Source: Chitinophaga cymbidii
GTDB taxonomy: Bacteria; Bacteroidota; Bacteroidia; Chitinophagales; Chitinophagaceae
Reading direction: 5' to 3'
Length of the DNA: 64,000 bases
Assembly (NCBI RefSeq): GCF_007992715.1
Contig: NZ_BKAU01000001.1
Location: 1,364,001 to 1,428,000 of the forward strand
This document shows, piece by piece, positions 51,072 through 59,953 of the stretch (position 1 is its first letter; the number at the start of each line of letters is the position of its first letter). A program made the translations under genes and the position numbers. A model generated the notes under the pieces. The model was not told where the DNA came from. It searched no databases and worked only from the letters and a program-made list of their open reading frames with translations.

Positions 51072-51230
51072 AGTGCCGCGAAGTTAGGCAAAGTTCAGCG
51101 GGAATTCAGAGGCAGACGCTATTGAAATGCGATCATGGGAGGCAACAGGTCAACTCCGGCGCAAGCCCTTCAACCAGGCAGCCATTTTTGTCTTCAGGAT
51201 ATCAAAGCCCGTACCTGTTAAGGCGCTCGC

Positions 51231-52022
51231 TTACAGGATCATGAACTGGTCCGCATCCCGCATAAACGGGAACTTCGTCCGCAGCTCATCCAGGTGGGCA
51301 CGGGAAAGGGTATAGGTAAACACATCCTCGTCATGCGCCTTGTGGTAGATGATCTCCCCGATGGGGTCTATCAGGCTGCTGTCTCCGCTGTGGTAAATAT
51401 TGTTCCCGTCATTTCCCACACGGTTCACACCGATCACATAGCTTTGGTTCTCTATGGCGCGGGCCTGCAACAGCGCGCGCCAGGGCGTGCTGCGGCGTTC
51501 GGGCCAGTTAGCCACGTTGATGAGCACATCGTAGGCGGGCGCACCATTGTCCTGCAAGGTATTGCGTGCCCATACGGGGAAGCGGAGGTCGTAGCAGACG
51601 GTCAGGCAGATCTTCCAGCCTTTCACCTGCGCGATCAGGCGTTTGTCGCCTGCTTTATAATGATTATGTTCGTCTGCAAAAGCAAAAAGATGCCGTTTGT
51701 TGTAGATGCCATACGTGCCGTTGGGCAACATCCAGATCATGCGGTTGTAGTATTCGCCGTTCTCTTCAATGATCAGGCTGCCGGTGATGATCACGTTCTT
51801 TTCCTTCGCTTTTTTCTTCATCCACTGCACGGCGCTTCCATCCATCGTTTCAGCCAGCTTTGAAGACTGCATGCTGAAGCCGGTGCTGAACATTTCAGGC
51901 AGCACGATCACTTCCGTTCTTTCCTTAATGGAATCGATCTTTTGATCAAACATGGCCAGATTGGCCGGAACATCTTCCCAATGAAGGTTTGCTTGTATCA
52001 GCGAGACTGTTAAATCAGACAT
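51231..52022 (-). CDS. Omega-amidase/nitrilase-family protein (YafV-like)
   Basis: 263 residues of the carbon-nitrogen hydrolase family with the Glu-Lys-Cys triad: VLPEMFSTGF (Glu about 43), NKRHLFAFADEHNHY (Lys about 110) and VCYDLRFPVWARN (Cys about 143). The YDLRFP and SLIDPIGEIIYHK segments fit omega-amidase-like enzymes (YafV/Nit2), which hydrolyse 2-oxoglutaramate or 2-oxosuccinamate from transamination side reactions. An exact minus-7 box TAATTTTG lies at 52048-52055. It is a single gene. Confidence 0.88.
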   Translation of the reverse strand: MSDLTVSLIQANLHWEDVPANLAMFDQKIDSIKERTEVIVLPEMFSTGFSMQSSKLAETMDGSAVQWMKKKAKEKNVIITGSLIIEENGEYYNRMIWMLPNGTYGIYNKRHLFAFADEHNHYKAGDKRLIAQVKGWKICLTVCYDLRFPVWARNTLQDNGAPAYDVLINVANWPERRSTPWRALLQARAIENQSYVIGVNRVGNDGNNIYHSGDSSLIDPIGEIIYHKAHDEDVFTYTLSRAHLDELRTKFPFMRDADQFMIL

Positions 52023-52047
52023 ATCTTTAATTACTACAAAACGACAC

Positions 52048-52055
52048 CAAAATTA
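52048..52055 (-). promoter_or_regulatory. YafV-like gene promoter minus-7 box
   Basis: Minus-strand TAATTTTG fits TAnnTTTG exactly; the predicted leader is about 20 bases. Confidence 0.5.
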
Positions 52056-52093
52056 CGATCCCGGCCATTAGAAAGTTTTGAATAATTGCGCCT

Positions 52094-52552
52094 TTATTCT
52101 TCTTTTTTTGCGATTTGTTCAATGGCTTCGCGCGCCAGTTCCTGTTCAAAGCCCCTTTGCAGGAGGAATTGCAGGGTTTTGTACTGCCTTTTCAGGTATT
52201 GTTCTGACCGTAAAAGATCGTATTTCTTCGTGGCGAGCGTGAGCAGGGTGTTCCAGTAATCTTCCGGAGGTATGGCCGCCAGGGCTTTTTTGATGCAGTA
52301 GGCAGAGATCTGCTTTTGCTTCAGGGCCATGGTGATCTTCTTTTTCCCCCATTGCTGCATTCTGAACTTGCCGCCCGCATAAGCAATGGCAAAGCGCTCT
52401 TCGTTCAGGAAATTTTCTTCCACCAGGTGCGCGATGGCATTTTCCAGCTCGTCGCCACGGAGGCCCAGCTGCCGGGCTTTTTCCCGTACTTCTGCATGGC
52501 AGCGCTCCTGGTATGCACAATAATGGCGGAGTTTGAGGACCTCTGTCTGCAT
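52094..52552 (-). CDS. recX: Regulatory protein RecX
   Basis: 152 residues, helical repeats typical of RecX: LRHYCAYQERCHAEVREKARQLG, LVEENFLNEERFAIAYAGGKFRMQQWGKKKITMALKQKQIS (read in parts), and tail repeats. RecX binds RecA filaments and limits recombination. It follows the UvrD-type helicase by 3 bases, so both are in one transcript, linking two factors that act on RecA. Start ATG at 52552. Confidence 0.92.
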   Translation of the reverse strand: MQTEVLKLRHYCAYQERCHAEVREKARQLGLRGDELENAIAHLVEENFLNEERFAIAYAGGKFRMQQWGKKKITMALKQKQISAYCIKKALAAIPPEDYWNTLLTLATKKYDLLRSEQYLKRQYKTLQFLLQRGFEQELAREAIEQIAKKEE

Positions 52553-52555
52553 AAT

Positions 52556-54880
52556 CTACCCGCTGTTCCGCACGATCATCAGCTTCGCATAGTTCAGCAT
52601 GATCTTCTTTTCACCGCCGCCTTTGGGGAATACCACCGTGGCAATGCGGTTGTTCGGCGCGCCCTCGAGGCTCATGATCTTTCCAAAACCGAATTTCTGA
52701 TGTTCCACGTCCATGCCGGCTTCCATCTGCGCCGGATCATCCGCCGCGAAGTTGGGGCTGGGCGTGTGATTGCTGGCGGCGCCGGAAGAAACGGGCTTGC
52801 TCACTGTTCTGGTAACGGGGGTGGACTGCTGGGCAGGTGTTTTCCGCTTGTCGAACATACCGCCCCAGGAAACACCGCCACCGCCAAAGTTGCCGGCGTT
52901 GCGCATGCCGCCGGCATAGCTCCTGTCGATATACTGGTCCGGCATTTCATCGATGAAACGGCTCGGCTCGTTCTGCTGCAGCTGCCCGAAACGGTAGCGG
53001 CTGTTCGCGTAGGTGAGGAACAGGCGGGACTTTGCGCGGGTAACGGCTACATAGAACAAGCGGCGTTCTTCTTCCAGTTCTTCGCGGGAGTTGATGGACA
53101 TGCCGCTCGGGAAAAGACTTTCTTCCAGGCCCACGGTGAATACCACCGGGAACTCCAGCCCTTTGGCAGCGTGGATCGTCATCAGCTTTACCACATCACT
53201 GTCCTGGTCATTACCCTGGTCAGCGTCCGTCAGCAGGGTGATCTGCTGCAGGTAGCTGCCGAGGCTTTTGTCCAGCAGCTCGCCATCTTCCGTAGGCGTT
53301 TCGGTAAATTCCTTGATGGAGTTCAGCAACTCCTGGATGTTCTCGTACCGGGCAAGCCCTTCGGTGGTTTTATCGTTAAACAATTCCTTGACGATATTAG
53401 TGGATTTACCTACCTGCACGGCTACATCGTAGGCATTCTGCTTTTCCAGCTGCACCCGGAAGCTGTGCATCATCGTTACAAAATTCTCTATCGCTTCCAG
53501 CGTACCGCCTTTGAAGCCGAACTCGCGTGCGTTTTCCAGCACCTGCCAGAATGTGATGTTCTGCTCGTTGCTGTAGATGGTTATTTTCTCGATGGTGGTT
53601 TTGCCGATGCCGCGCACGGGATAGTTGATGATCCTTTTGATGCTTTCCTCATCGCGGGTGTTGATGATCACGCGGAGGTACGCCAGGAAGTCCTTGATCT
53701 CTTTCCTTTGGTAGAAGGAGATGCCGCCGTAGATGCGGTAAGGGATGGCCATGCGGCGAAGGCTTTCCTCGAAGGAACGGCTTTGCGCGTTGGTGCGGTA
53801 CAGGATGGCGAAATCGCGGTTTGCATAGTGATTGCGCAGCTTCTGCTCCGCAATGGTGTCCGACACGAATTTGCCTTCGTCATTGTCCGTATTCGTGCGT
53901 ATCAGCTTGATCTTGTCGCCTTCCGTATTGTCCGTCCACAGGTTCTTTTCGATCTGCCCTTTGTTCTTTGCGATCACTTCGTTCGCCACGTTGAGGATGG
54001 ACTTGGTGCTGCGGTAATTCTGTTCCAGCTTTACCACTTTCACATCGTCATAATCCTTTTCAAACTGCAGGATGTTCTGGATGGTGGCGCCGCGGAAAGA
54101 GTAGATGCTCTGCGCGTCGTCGCCCACCACGCAGATGTTTTCGTGCACGGCGCCGAGCAGCTTTACGATCTCGTACTGCGCGGGGTTGGTATCCTGGTAC
54201 TCATCGATCATGATGTACTTGAATTTGTGCTGGTATTTGGCCAGCACTTCCGGGAAGCCTTTCAGCAGCACGTACATCTTGTAGAGCAGGTCATCAAAAT
54301 CCATCGCGCCGTTCTTGAAGCAGCGCTTGGCGTACATCTCGTATATTTTGCCAACAAGTGGACGGTTTGCGCGCTGGTCTTCCTGCTGCACGTAGTAGTC
54401 GTGCTGATATTCTTCCGGGCTCATCAGGCTGTTCTTGGCAGCGGAGATGCGGTTGTATACCAGGTTGGGCTTGTAATGTTTATCGTCCAGGTTCAGTTCG
54501 TTCACGATGGTCTTCACCACGCTCTTGGCATCGTCCGCATCATAGATGGTGAAGTCGCTCGGGTAGCCGAGCTTGGGCGCATCGCTGCGCAACAGCCGGG
54601 CGAATACGGAGTGGAAGGTGCCGATGTAAAGATTGCGGGCTTCGTTGCCGCCGAGTATCTTTTCCACCCTTTCCTTCATTTCCTTCGCCGCCTTGTTGGT
54701 AAAGGTAAGTGCCAGTATATTGAAAGCGTCCACGCCGTTACGCATCAGGTGGGCGATCCTTGTGGTCAGTACTTTGGTTTTGCCCGAACCGGCGCCTGCA
54801 ATGATCATCAGGGGCCCTTTCAGGGTGGTCACCGCTTCACGCTGCCGCTCGTTCAGATCGTCTAGGTAGTTTGCATTCAT
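52556..54880 (-). CDS. UvrD/PcrA-type DNA helicase
   Basis: 774 residues from the ATG at 54880 (a TTG directly before is less likely). Superfamily 1 motifs: NERQREAV, AGAGSGKTKVL (motif I, about 29-39), TFTNKAAKEM (Ia), MIDEYQDTN (II), GDDAQSIYSFRGA (III), LEQNYRST (IV), VMTIHAAKGLEFPVVF-type motif V seen as LMTIHAAKGLEFPVVF, and VAVTRAKSRL (VI). The last 120 residues are a linker and a C-terminal small domain ending MDVEHQKFGFGKI...MLNYAKL, as in PcrA/UvrD that bind RNA polymerase. Works in repair and replication. recX follows. Confidence 0.94.
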   Translation of the reverse strand: MNANYLDDLNERQREAVTTLKGPLMIIAGAGSGKTKVLTTRIAHLMRNGVDAFNILALTFTNKAAKEMKERVEKILGGNEARNLYIGTFHSVFARLLRSDAPKLGYPSDFTIYDADDAKSVVKTIVNELNLDDKHYKPNLVYNRISAAKNSLMSPEEYQHDYYVQQEDQRANRPLVGKIYEMYAKRCFKNGAMDFDDLLYKMYVLLKGFPEVLAKYQHKFKYIMIDEYQDTNPAQYEIVKLLGAVHENICVVGDDAQSIYSFRGATIQNILQFEKDYDDVKVVKLEQNYRSTKSILNVANEVIAKNKGQIEKNLWTDNTEGDKIKLIRTNTDNDEGKFVSDTIAEQKLRNHYANRDFAILYRTNAQSRSFEESLRRMAIPYRIYGGISFYQRKEIKDFLAYLRVIINTRDEESIKRIINYPVRGIGKTTIEKITIYSNEQNITFWQVLENAREFGFKGGTLEAIENFVTMMHSFRVQLEKQNAYDVAVQVGKSTNIVKELFNDKTTEGLARYENIQELLNSIKEFTETPTEDGELLDKSLGSYLQQITLLTDADQGNDQDSDVVKLMTIHAAKGLEFPVVFTVGLEESLFPSGMSINSREELEEERRLFYVAVTRAKSRLFLTYANSRYRFGQLQQNEPSRFIDEMPDQYIDRSYAGGMRNAGNFGGGGVSWGGMFDKRKTPAQQSTPVTRTVSKPVSSGAASNHTPSPNFAADDPAQMEAGMDVEHQKFGFGKIMSLEGAPNNRIATVVFPKGGGEKKIMLNYAKLMIVRNSG

Positions 54881-54978
54881 CAATCAGAAAATTTCAGGCG
54901 TAAAAATACGATTTGAGGGGCGGATCACGAAACGGAATAAAAAAAGGCGGCATCGCCTGTGCAATGCCGCCGCTGTTT

Positions 54979-56532
54979 TTATCTTTCATTCCGGTCTACC
55001 TTCAGCCGGTCTTCCCGGTTCGCTATTTCCCAGGCGGTGTGAAACACCAGCCGGGCGCGCTTTTCCAGCAGTCCGTAGCTGATCTTGTCCGGCGTATCGC
55101 CGGCGCCGTGATAGTCCGGATGCACACCATTGAAGTAGAAGATGATGGGAATTTTATGCTGCGCGAACATGTAATGGTCGGAGCGGTAGTAGAAACGGTT
55201 GGGATCGTCCGGATCGTTGTACTTGTAATCCAGCGTCAGGCCCACGTTCTGATTGGCGGCTTCGCTGATGGGCCGGAGATCGGAGCTGAGCTTGTTGTCA
55301 CCGATGATGTACACGTAATTGCTGTCGCTTTCATGTTCCTTGTCGATCCGCCCGATCATGTCTATGTTCAGGTCCGCCACGGTATTGGCAAGCGGGTAAA
55401 CGGGATGCTCGGTGTAATACCGGGAGCCGAGCAATCCTTTTTCTTCGCCGCTCACCGTCATGAACACAATGCTGCGGCGCGGGCCTTTACCGGCTTTCTT
55501 TGCTTTCATGAAAGCTTCCGCCATGGCGATGACGGCCACGGTGCCGGAGCCGTCGTCATCCGCGCCGGGGTGTATCTTGCCGTTGATGATGCCGATGTGG
55601 TCATAGTGCGCCGTGATGAAAAGGTATTCGTCTTTTTTGTCCGTTCCCGGCAGGATGCCCATGACGTTGCTGGACTTTACTTCCAGCGTTCCTTTTTTGA
55701 ATTCAAGGCTGCTGATGGCGCCGGTTGCGGCGGGTGTTGCGCTGCCTGCTTTTTTCAGTTCCGCGTCCAGCGTTGTGAACGGCTTTCCGAGAATGGCGGC
55801 CGCCATGTCCGGCGAAATGAAATAGGAATTGGGGATGTATTCCATGGTGGTCATCTCCTGGAAATACAGGCCCGTTCTGCGAACGCGGTTACCCGCACGG
55901 GCGATCTGCGCGGCATTGGAAGATACGATGAACACTGCTTTCGCGCCTTTGCCGCCGGCAGTGCGCAGCTTGTCCCGCAGCGCGGAAAGCGTTGTCTGCC
56001 CTTCTGTGCGCGGGAACAGTGGTTTCCCTTCCGCATTCCGCGGCTCGCCTTCCGCCAGCAGCACGATCTTGTCCGTCACATCCAGCCCCTTGTAGCTGTC
56101 GTACTGTTCATTGCTGATGCCGTATCCGGCAAACACTACGGCTGTCTGTGCGAAGGACTGGCTCTTGTTATCACGCAGACTGTTGTAATAATCCTGGCCG
56201 AACGTAAAAGACTTACCGCCTGCCTGGATGGTGCCGGAGGTGATAGTATCCTGGAACAGGCTGAAAGGCTGCTCCCACTTCCCGTCAGCGGCGGGTTGCA
56301 GGCCGGCGCGTTCGAATTTGCCGATGATGAACTTTGCGGCTTTGTATTGTCCGGGTGTACCTGTTTCGCGGCCTTCCATGTCGTTGCCGGCCACGATGTA
56401 CAGGTTCTTTTTGAGGTCAGGGGCAGTGATGCCGGCGGCAAAGGGTACGGCGGCGGTGTTCGGCGCTGCAAGCTGCGCGCAGGCCGTTACGGTGCCGGCC
56501 AGCAGGCCCGCCAGGAGTGTAATACTTTTCAT
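54979..56532 (-). CDS. M28-family metallopeptidase, exported
   Basis: 517 residues. Signal peptide MKSITLLAGLLAGTVTACA (a possible lipobox Cys at 18; a standard signal is also possible). A protease-associated insertion occupies about 130-290. Metal ligands: TAHYDHIG, GADDDGSGT, VSGEEKGLLGS (Glu base and ligand), NIDMIGR, and DHYMF (His). It is a dizinc aminopeptidase or carboxypeptidase of the M28 kind, acting in the periplasm or on the surface. Single gene between uvrD and rpiB. Confidence 0.9.
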   Translation of the reverse strand: MKSITLLAGLLAGTVTACAQLAAPNTAAVPFAAGITAPDLKKNLYIVAGNDMEGRETGTPGQYKAAKFIIGKFERAGLQPAADGKWEQPFSLFQDTITSGTIQAGGKSFTFGQDYYNSLRDNKSQSFAQTAVVFAGYGISNEQYDSYKGLDVTDKIVLLAEGEPRNAEGKPLFPRTEGQTTLSALRDKLRTAGGKGAKAVFIVSSNAAQIARAGNRVRRTGLYFQEMTTMEYIPNSYFISPDMAAAILGKPFTTLDAELKKAGSATPAATGAISSLEFKKGTLEVKSSNVMGILPGTDKKDEYLFITAHYDHIGIINGKIHPGADDDGSGTVAVIAMAEAFMKAKKAGKGPRRSIVFMTVSGEEKGLLGSRYYTEHPVYPLANTVADLNIDMIGRIDKEHESDSNYVYIIGDNKLSSDLRPISEAANQNVGLTLDYKYNDPDDPNRFYYRSDHYMFAQHKIPIIFYFNGVHPDYHGAGDTPDKISYGLLEKRARLVFHTAWEIANREDRLKVDRNER

Positions 56533-56612
56533 TGGCTGGATGTTTGGTTAAATTTAAGAAAAAAGGCAAACCGTTGATGTGGTTTGCCTTTCTATTATAA
56601 GTTGCTATCCGC

Positions 56613-57071
56613 TTACATGCAGGCGATCTTCTTCACCCTGTTTTCATGGCGGCCGCCTTCGAAGGGCGTTTCTATAAAGATGTCCACCATTTCGCGGGCA
56701 GTGGCGGTGTCTACAAAGCGCGCCGGGATGCAAAGCACATTGGCGTCGTTGTGACTGCGGGCCAGCCGCGCCAGTTCATCGCCCCAGCAGATGGAAGCGC
56801 GGATGTGCTGATGTTTGTTCGCAGTAATGGCCACTCCGTTCCCGCTTCCGCAGATCAGGATGCCAAAAGCATAATCACCGGATTCCACGGCCCCGGCTAC
56901 GGGGTGCGCAAAGTCGGGGTAGTCCACAGATTCAGCGGAATGTGCGCCGAAGTCTTTTACCTGCACGCCTTTTCCTTCCAGGTAAGAGATCACCTCTTCC
57001 TTATATTCATACCCTGCATGATCTGATCCGATAGCCACCGGCAGCGCAAGATTAAAAGTTGTCTGTTCCAT
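56613..57071 (-). CDS. rpiB: Ribose 5-phosphate isomerase B
   Basis: 152 residues with the RpiB/LacAB signature: VAIGSDHAGYEYKEEVISYLE, DFGAHSAESVDYPDFAHPVA, ILICGSGNGVAITANKHQHIRA, and SHNDANVLCIPARFVD. It interconverts ribose 5-phosphate and ribulose 5-phosphate. The Cys in ICGSGNG is the catalytic base in family members. It lies 35 bases downstream of tatC... in transcription order it is downstream of tatC on the minus strand and probably shares its transcript. Confidence 0.96.
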   Translation of the reverse strand: MEQTTFNLALPVAIGSDHAGYEYKEEVISYLEGKGVQVKDFGAHSAESVDYPDFAHPVAGAVESGDYAFGILICGSGNGVAITANKHQHIRASICWGDELARLARSHNDANVLCIPARFVDTATAREMVDIFIETPFEGGRHENRVKKIACM

Positions 57072-57106
57072 ACCCTAATATTTTAAGTTGTTATTTTTTA
57101 ATATCA

Positions 57107-57952
57107 TCAGGACCATTCCTCCGCTTCCTGTTTTTCTTTCTCCCTGTACACTTTTGCCGATATAAAGATACTGATCTCGTACAACAGGTATAACGGTGCG
57201 AACACTAAAATCTGGTCTATCACGTCCGGCGGAGTGATCACCGCGGCGAGAATGAGGATCACCACAATGGCGTGACGGCGGTAGTTGCGCATGAAAGACG
57301 GTGTGAGCAGGCCGAGCTTGGTGAGGAAATACACCAGGATCGGCATTTCGAACAGCACGCCCATCCCCAGGATGATCTGCGACATCAGGCTGAAATAGTC
57401 ATCAATGAAGAATTCGTTCTTGATCACTTCAGACACGGTATAGCTGGCGAGGAAGTTGATCATGAACGGCGCGATCAGCAGATAGCTGAAAGCGATGCCC
57501 ATCAGGAACTGCAGGCTGATCCAGAAGATGATGCCTTTGGAGCCTTTTGCTTCGTTCTCTTTCAGCGCGGGGCGGATGAAGCGCCAGAACTCGTAGCAGA
57601 TGTAGGGGAATGCGCCCACCAGCCCGAGAATGAAGGCCGTCTTGAACTGCAGCATGATCTGCCCGGCCATTTTGTAGTTCTGGAAATTGATCTCCGGCGG
57701 AACGATGCACAGTTTGTCCCCCAGGCCCACTGCATGGCTGAACTTGCACATCCAGATGTAAGTCGGGAAGTCCGGGCGGGTAGGCCCGAAAACAACATTG
57801 GTCAATATCCAGTCGGTAAACACAAAGCCGAGAATGGCGACCACAGCTATTGCGATAGCGGATCTTACAATATGCCAGCGCAGCTCTTCCAGATGGTCAA
57901 AAAACGACATCTCTGCCTTGTCCTCGTTATTCGAGAAGATCTTCTTTAACAT
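57107..57952 (-). CDS. tatC: Twin-arginine translocase subunit TatC
   Basis: 281 residues with six transmembrane helices. Family motifs: MSFFDHLEELRWHIVRSAIAI (cytoplasmic FxxHLxELR box), PYICYEFWRFIRPALKENE (F..E..P), and FGMG/LFEMPILVYFLTKLGLL. It binds twin-arginine signals with TatA and moves folded proteins across the membrane; the Gfo/Idh oxidoreductase at 18.1-19.5 kb is a client candidate in this window. TatA is not here. rpiB follows. Confidence 0.95.
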   Translation of the reverse strand: MLKKIFSNNEDKAEMSFFDHLEELRWHIVRSAIAIAVVAILGFVFTDWILTNVVFGPTRPDFPTYIWMCKFSHAVGLGDKLCIVPPEINFQNYKMAGQIMLQFKTAFILGLVGAFPYICYEFWRFIRPALKENEAKGSKGIIFWISLQFLMGIAFSYLLIAPFMINFLASYTVSEVIKNEFFIDDYFSLMSQIILGMGVLFEMPILVYFLTKLGLLTPSFMRNYRRHAIVVILILAAVITPPDVIDQILVFAPLYLLYEISIFISAKVYREKEKQEAEEWS

Positions 57953-58249
57953 GCTATATATACGTAGATAATCAGGATCACAAATATAGTGTGCGCCCGG
58001 TGAATAGTGGTTCTAAAAAACGATGTAAGGTAAAATAAAAAGAGGAGGAAATGGAGAAGGGTTGGTACAAAAAAAAGAGCCAGCCCGAGAAGAATCAAGA
58101 GCCGGCCTTTCATCCATTGTTTGTTAACCCCAAAAAAGTTGAATTCGAGAATGTCTTTATCGCTACTGCTATTGTTATAACTTTTATCCTTTAATGGCAA
58201 GCTATTAGATAAGTGTTACGACTGTCACAGAGCTTTTAAATTTCTAAAA

Positions 58250-58257
58250 CAAAAATA
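58250..58257 (-). promoter_or_regulatory. Promoter minus-7 box upstream of tatC
   Basis: Minus-strand TATTTTTG is an exact match. Transcription would start near 58243 and read toward tatC through about 290 bases of leader. Confidence 0.45.
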
Positions 58258-58379
58258 GAAAGAAATATCGTATTATCAATGTTACAACAAAGTTTTTTAC
58301 AACCTTTTAACAAAAATCAAATTATAGTGTTACGGATCAGGCACTATGGTAATTCAATTCGTGTTAATTTACTACTACT

Positions 58380-58446
58380 GCCCCTTCAAAAACGATTTAG
58401 CACCTTATCTATTGTCCTAAGCCCTGTTTGAAAGGGGCCATTTTTT
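58380..58446 (+). terminator. Long-loop terminator-like element on the plus strand
   Basis: GCCCCTTCAAA (58380-58390) pairs with TTTGAAAGGGGC (58427-58438) with one bulged A and a 36-base loop, followed by CATTTTTT. No plus-strand gene lies upstream, so it may end a small RNA. Confidence 0.5.
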
Positions 58447-58559
58447 AAGCCTTTGTATTCCAGCCGCTAAAGATAGTAAAGAACTGATTAAATGCGCTAA
58501 AATTTCAGTTTTTTCTGCAATTTGTCTTGATTCTACTACAATTTTCGCGCCGGAAACCG

Positions 58560-59828
58560 CTAATTCAGGATTTTCAGCTTCACCATTTCGATCCTGGTAT
58601 CGGTTACGTTGAGTATATCGAACTCGTAATCGTCGATGATAATGCGTTCTTTCAGCCGCGGGATGGTTTCGTAATGGGAGATAATGTAGCCGGAGAGGGT
58701 TTCGCTCTCATCTTCCGGGAAATCGAAGCCGTAACGCTCGTTGAGATAGTCCAGCTCCAGCCTTCCGGAGAAGATATATTCCTTTTCCGCGATCTGTTTC
58801 TCCACGAACTCCTCCACATCGTGCTCATCCTTGATATCACCGAAAATCTCTTCGAGCACATCTTCTATGGTCACAATGCCGGCCGTTCCGCCGAATTCGT
58901 CCACTACCCATGCAATGCTGCGGCGTTCCTTATTGAACTTGCCGAGCAGGTCGATCGCGCTCATGGTTTCGGGCACGGCGAGGATGGGGTGGATCACGGA
59001 GCGGATGTCCGACGGGTTCTTGAACATGTCCAGCTGATGCACATAACCGAGGATATTATCGATGTTATGCTCGTATATGATGATCTTTGACAGTTTTGTA
59101 TCGATGAATTTGCGGTGGGCCTGCTCCATGGTGCTGCCGATGTCCAGCGCTTCAATTTCCTTGCGGGGGATGAGGCATCCGCGGATCTTTACGTGCACGA
59201 GGCTCAGTGCGTTCTCGAACAGCTCGGTGTTCAGCTCCTGGCCTTCGCCCATGTGCTGCTGGCTCTGGCGGATGAAATATTCCACGTCCACGCGCCCGAA
59301 GGAGGTCTTGTTCTCGGCGATGCGCACATTGAAAAGATATTTCAGTATCCATTCGGAAATGGATTCGAGCAGGCTGCCGAGGATATACAGGGGTTTGGAC
59401 AATACGGAAATGGGAAGGGCGAAAAAGCCGAGCAGGGCTTCGGGCCGTGAGCGGAAAATGCTGCGCGGGATGAAAAAACCGAAGAACAGCACCAGCAGCG
59501 TTGCCACAGCGATTTCGAGGAACAGGGACACCGCAACGAACTGCGCCATTTCTGTTGCCGTCCAGATCAACGCCCACAGTGAATCCAGCCAGCCCGCCAC
59601 CAGCATGCTGTAGATCACGATGGCGATGGTAAGGCCGATGAGGCTGGTAGCGAGGAAGCGGGCGGGATGCTCGTTAAAACCGGCCAGGATCTTGCCGGTA
59701 GCGCGCCCCTGCTTCTTCTTCAATTCTATACTTAGCCTGTTCACATTGGCAAAAGCAGTTTCCATCCCCGCAAAGAAGCCGGCAACAAGCACTACTATGA
59801 CCAGTAAAACAATCGTATAAATATCCAT
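58560..59828 (-). CDS. CNNM/CorC-family (hemolysin-like) membrane protein
   Basis: 422 residues: a DUF21/CNNM transmembrane domain (about 1-185; VVLVAGFFAGMETAFANVNRLSIELKK, read in parts), a CBS pair (about 205-325; VKIRGCLIPRKEIEALDIG, AWVVDEFGGTAGIVTIEDVLEEIFGDI) and a C-terminal CorC_HlyC domain (about 340-420; PEDESETLSGYIISHYETIP). The group is linked to Mg or Co efflux and metal tolerance; hemolysin is an old label. An exact TATCTTTG box (59834-59841) sits so close that transcription may begin at the start codon. Confidence 0.9.
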   Translation of the reverse strand: MDIYTIVLLVIVVLVAGFFAGMETAFANVNRLSIELKKKQGRATGKILAGFNEHPARFLATSLIGLTIAIVIYSMLVAGWLDSLWALIWTATEMAQFVAVSLFLEIAVATLLVLFFGFFIPRSIFRSRPEALLGFFALPISVLSKPLYILGSLLESISEWILKYLFNVRIAENKTSFGRVDVEYFIRQSQQHMGEGQELNTELFENALSLVHVKIRGCLIPRKEIEALDIGSTMEQAHRKFIDTKLSKIIIYEHNIDNILGYVHQLDMFKNPSDIRSVIHPILAVPETMSAIDLLGKFNKERRSIAWVVDEFGGTAGIVTIEDVLEEIFGDIKDEHDVEEFVEKQIAEKEYIFSGRLELDYLNERYGFDFPEDESETLSGYIISHYETIPRLKERIIIDDYEFDILNVTDTRIEMVKLKILN

Positions 59829-59833
59829 CTAAA

Positions 59834-59841
59834 CAAAGATA
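59834..59841 (-). promoter_or_regulatory. CorC-family gene promoter, leaderless geometry
   Basis: Minus-strand TATCTTTG is an exact minus-7 box with an ATTG (3 of 4 bases of TTTG) about 19 bases upstream. Its end is 5 bases before the ATG at 59828, so the start site falls at or next to the initiation codon. Confidence 0.55.
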
Positions 59842-59953
59842 TGAAATTAGCTGACACGGCAATGGGCTACCAGTTATAACCATTCCGGCGGCGGAAAAGT
59901 TCATTGCCGGAAGTGGGCCGGCCGTTCATGCTGGCGATCGTCCGGGTTGCGTG

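Larger units (their letters stand above)
57953..58559. other. 607-base AT-rich spacer with hairpins
   Basis: On the minus strand an exact TATTTTTG box (58250-58257) could start the tatC transcript with a long leader that contains an 84-codon TTG-started frame of doubtful coding value (57946-58200). On the plus strand there are two hairpin elements: ATAGTG...CACTAT (58324-58347) and a terminator-like long-loop stem (58380-58438) with a T-run. AGTGTTACG occurs twice (58212-58220 and 58326-58334). No secure gene. Confidence 0.45.

Noticed and set aside
52316-54865. 849-codon open frame antisense to the UvrD-type helicase
   Set aside because: Antisense shadow: the sense strand has every helicase motif, and the antisense product has no recognisable domain.
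57946-58200. 84-codon minus-strand frame with a hydrophobic C-terminal half, overlapping the tatC start
   Set aside because: It starts with TTG, its hydrophobic half is translated from T-rich spacer, and it runs into tatC. A long tatC leader is the simpler reading, though the promoter at 58250 keeps it a weak possibility.
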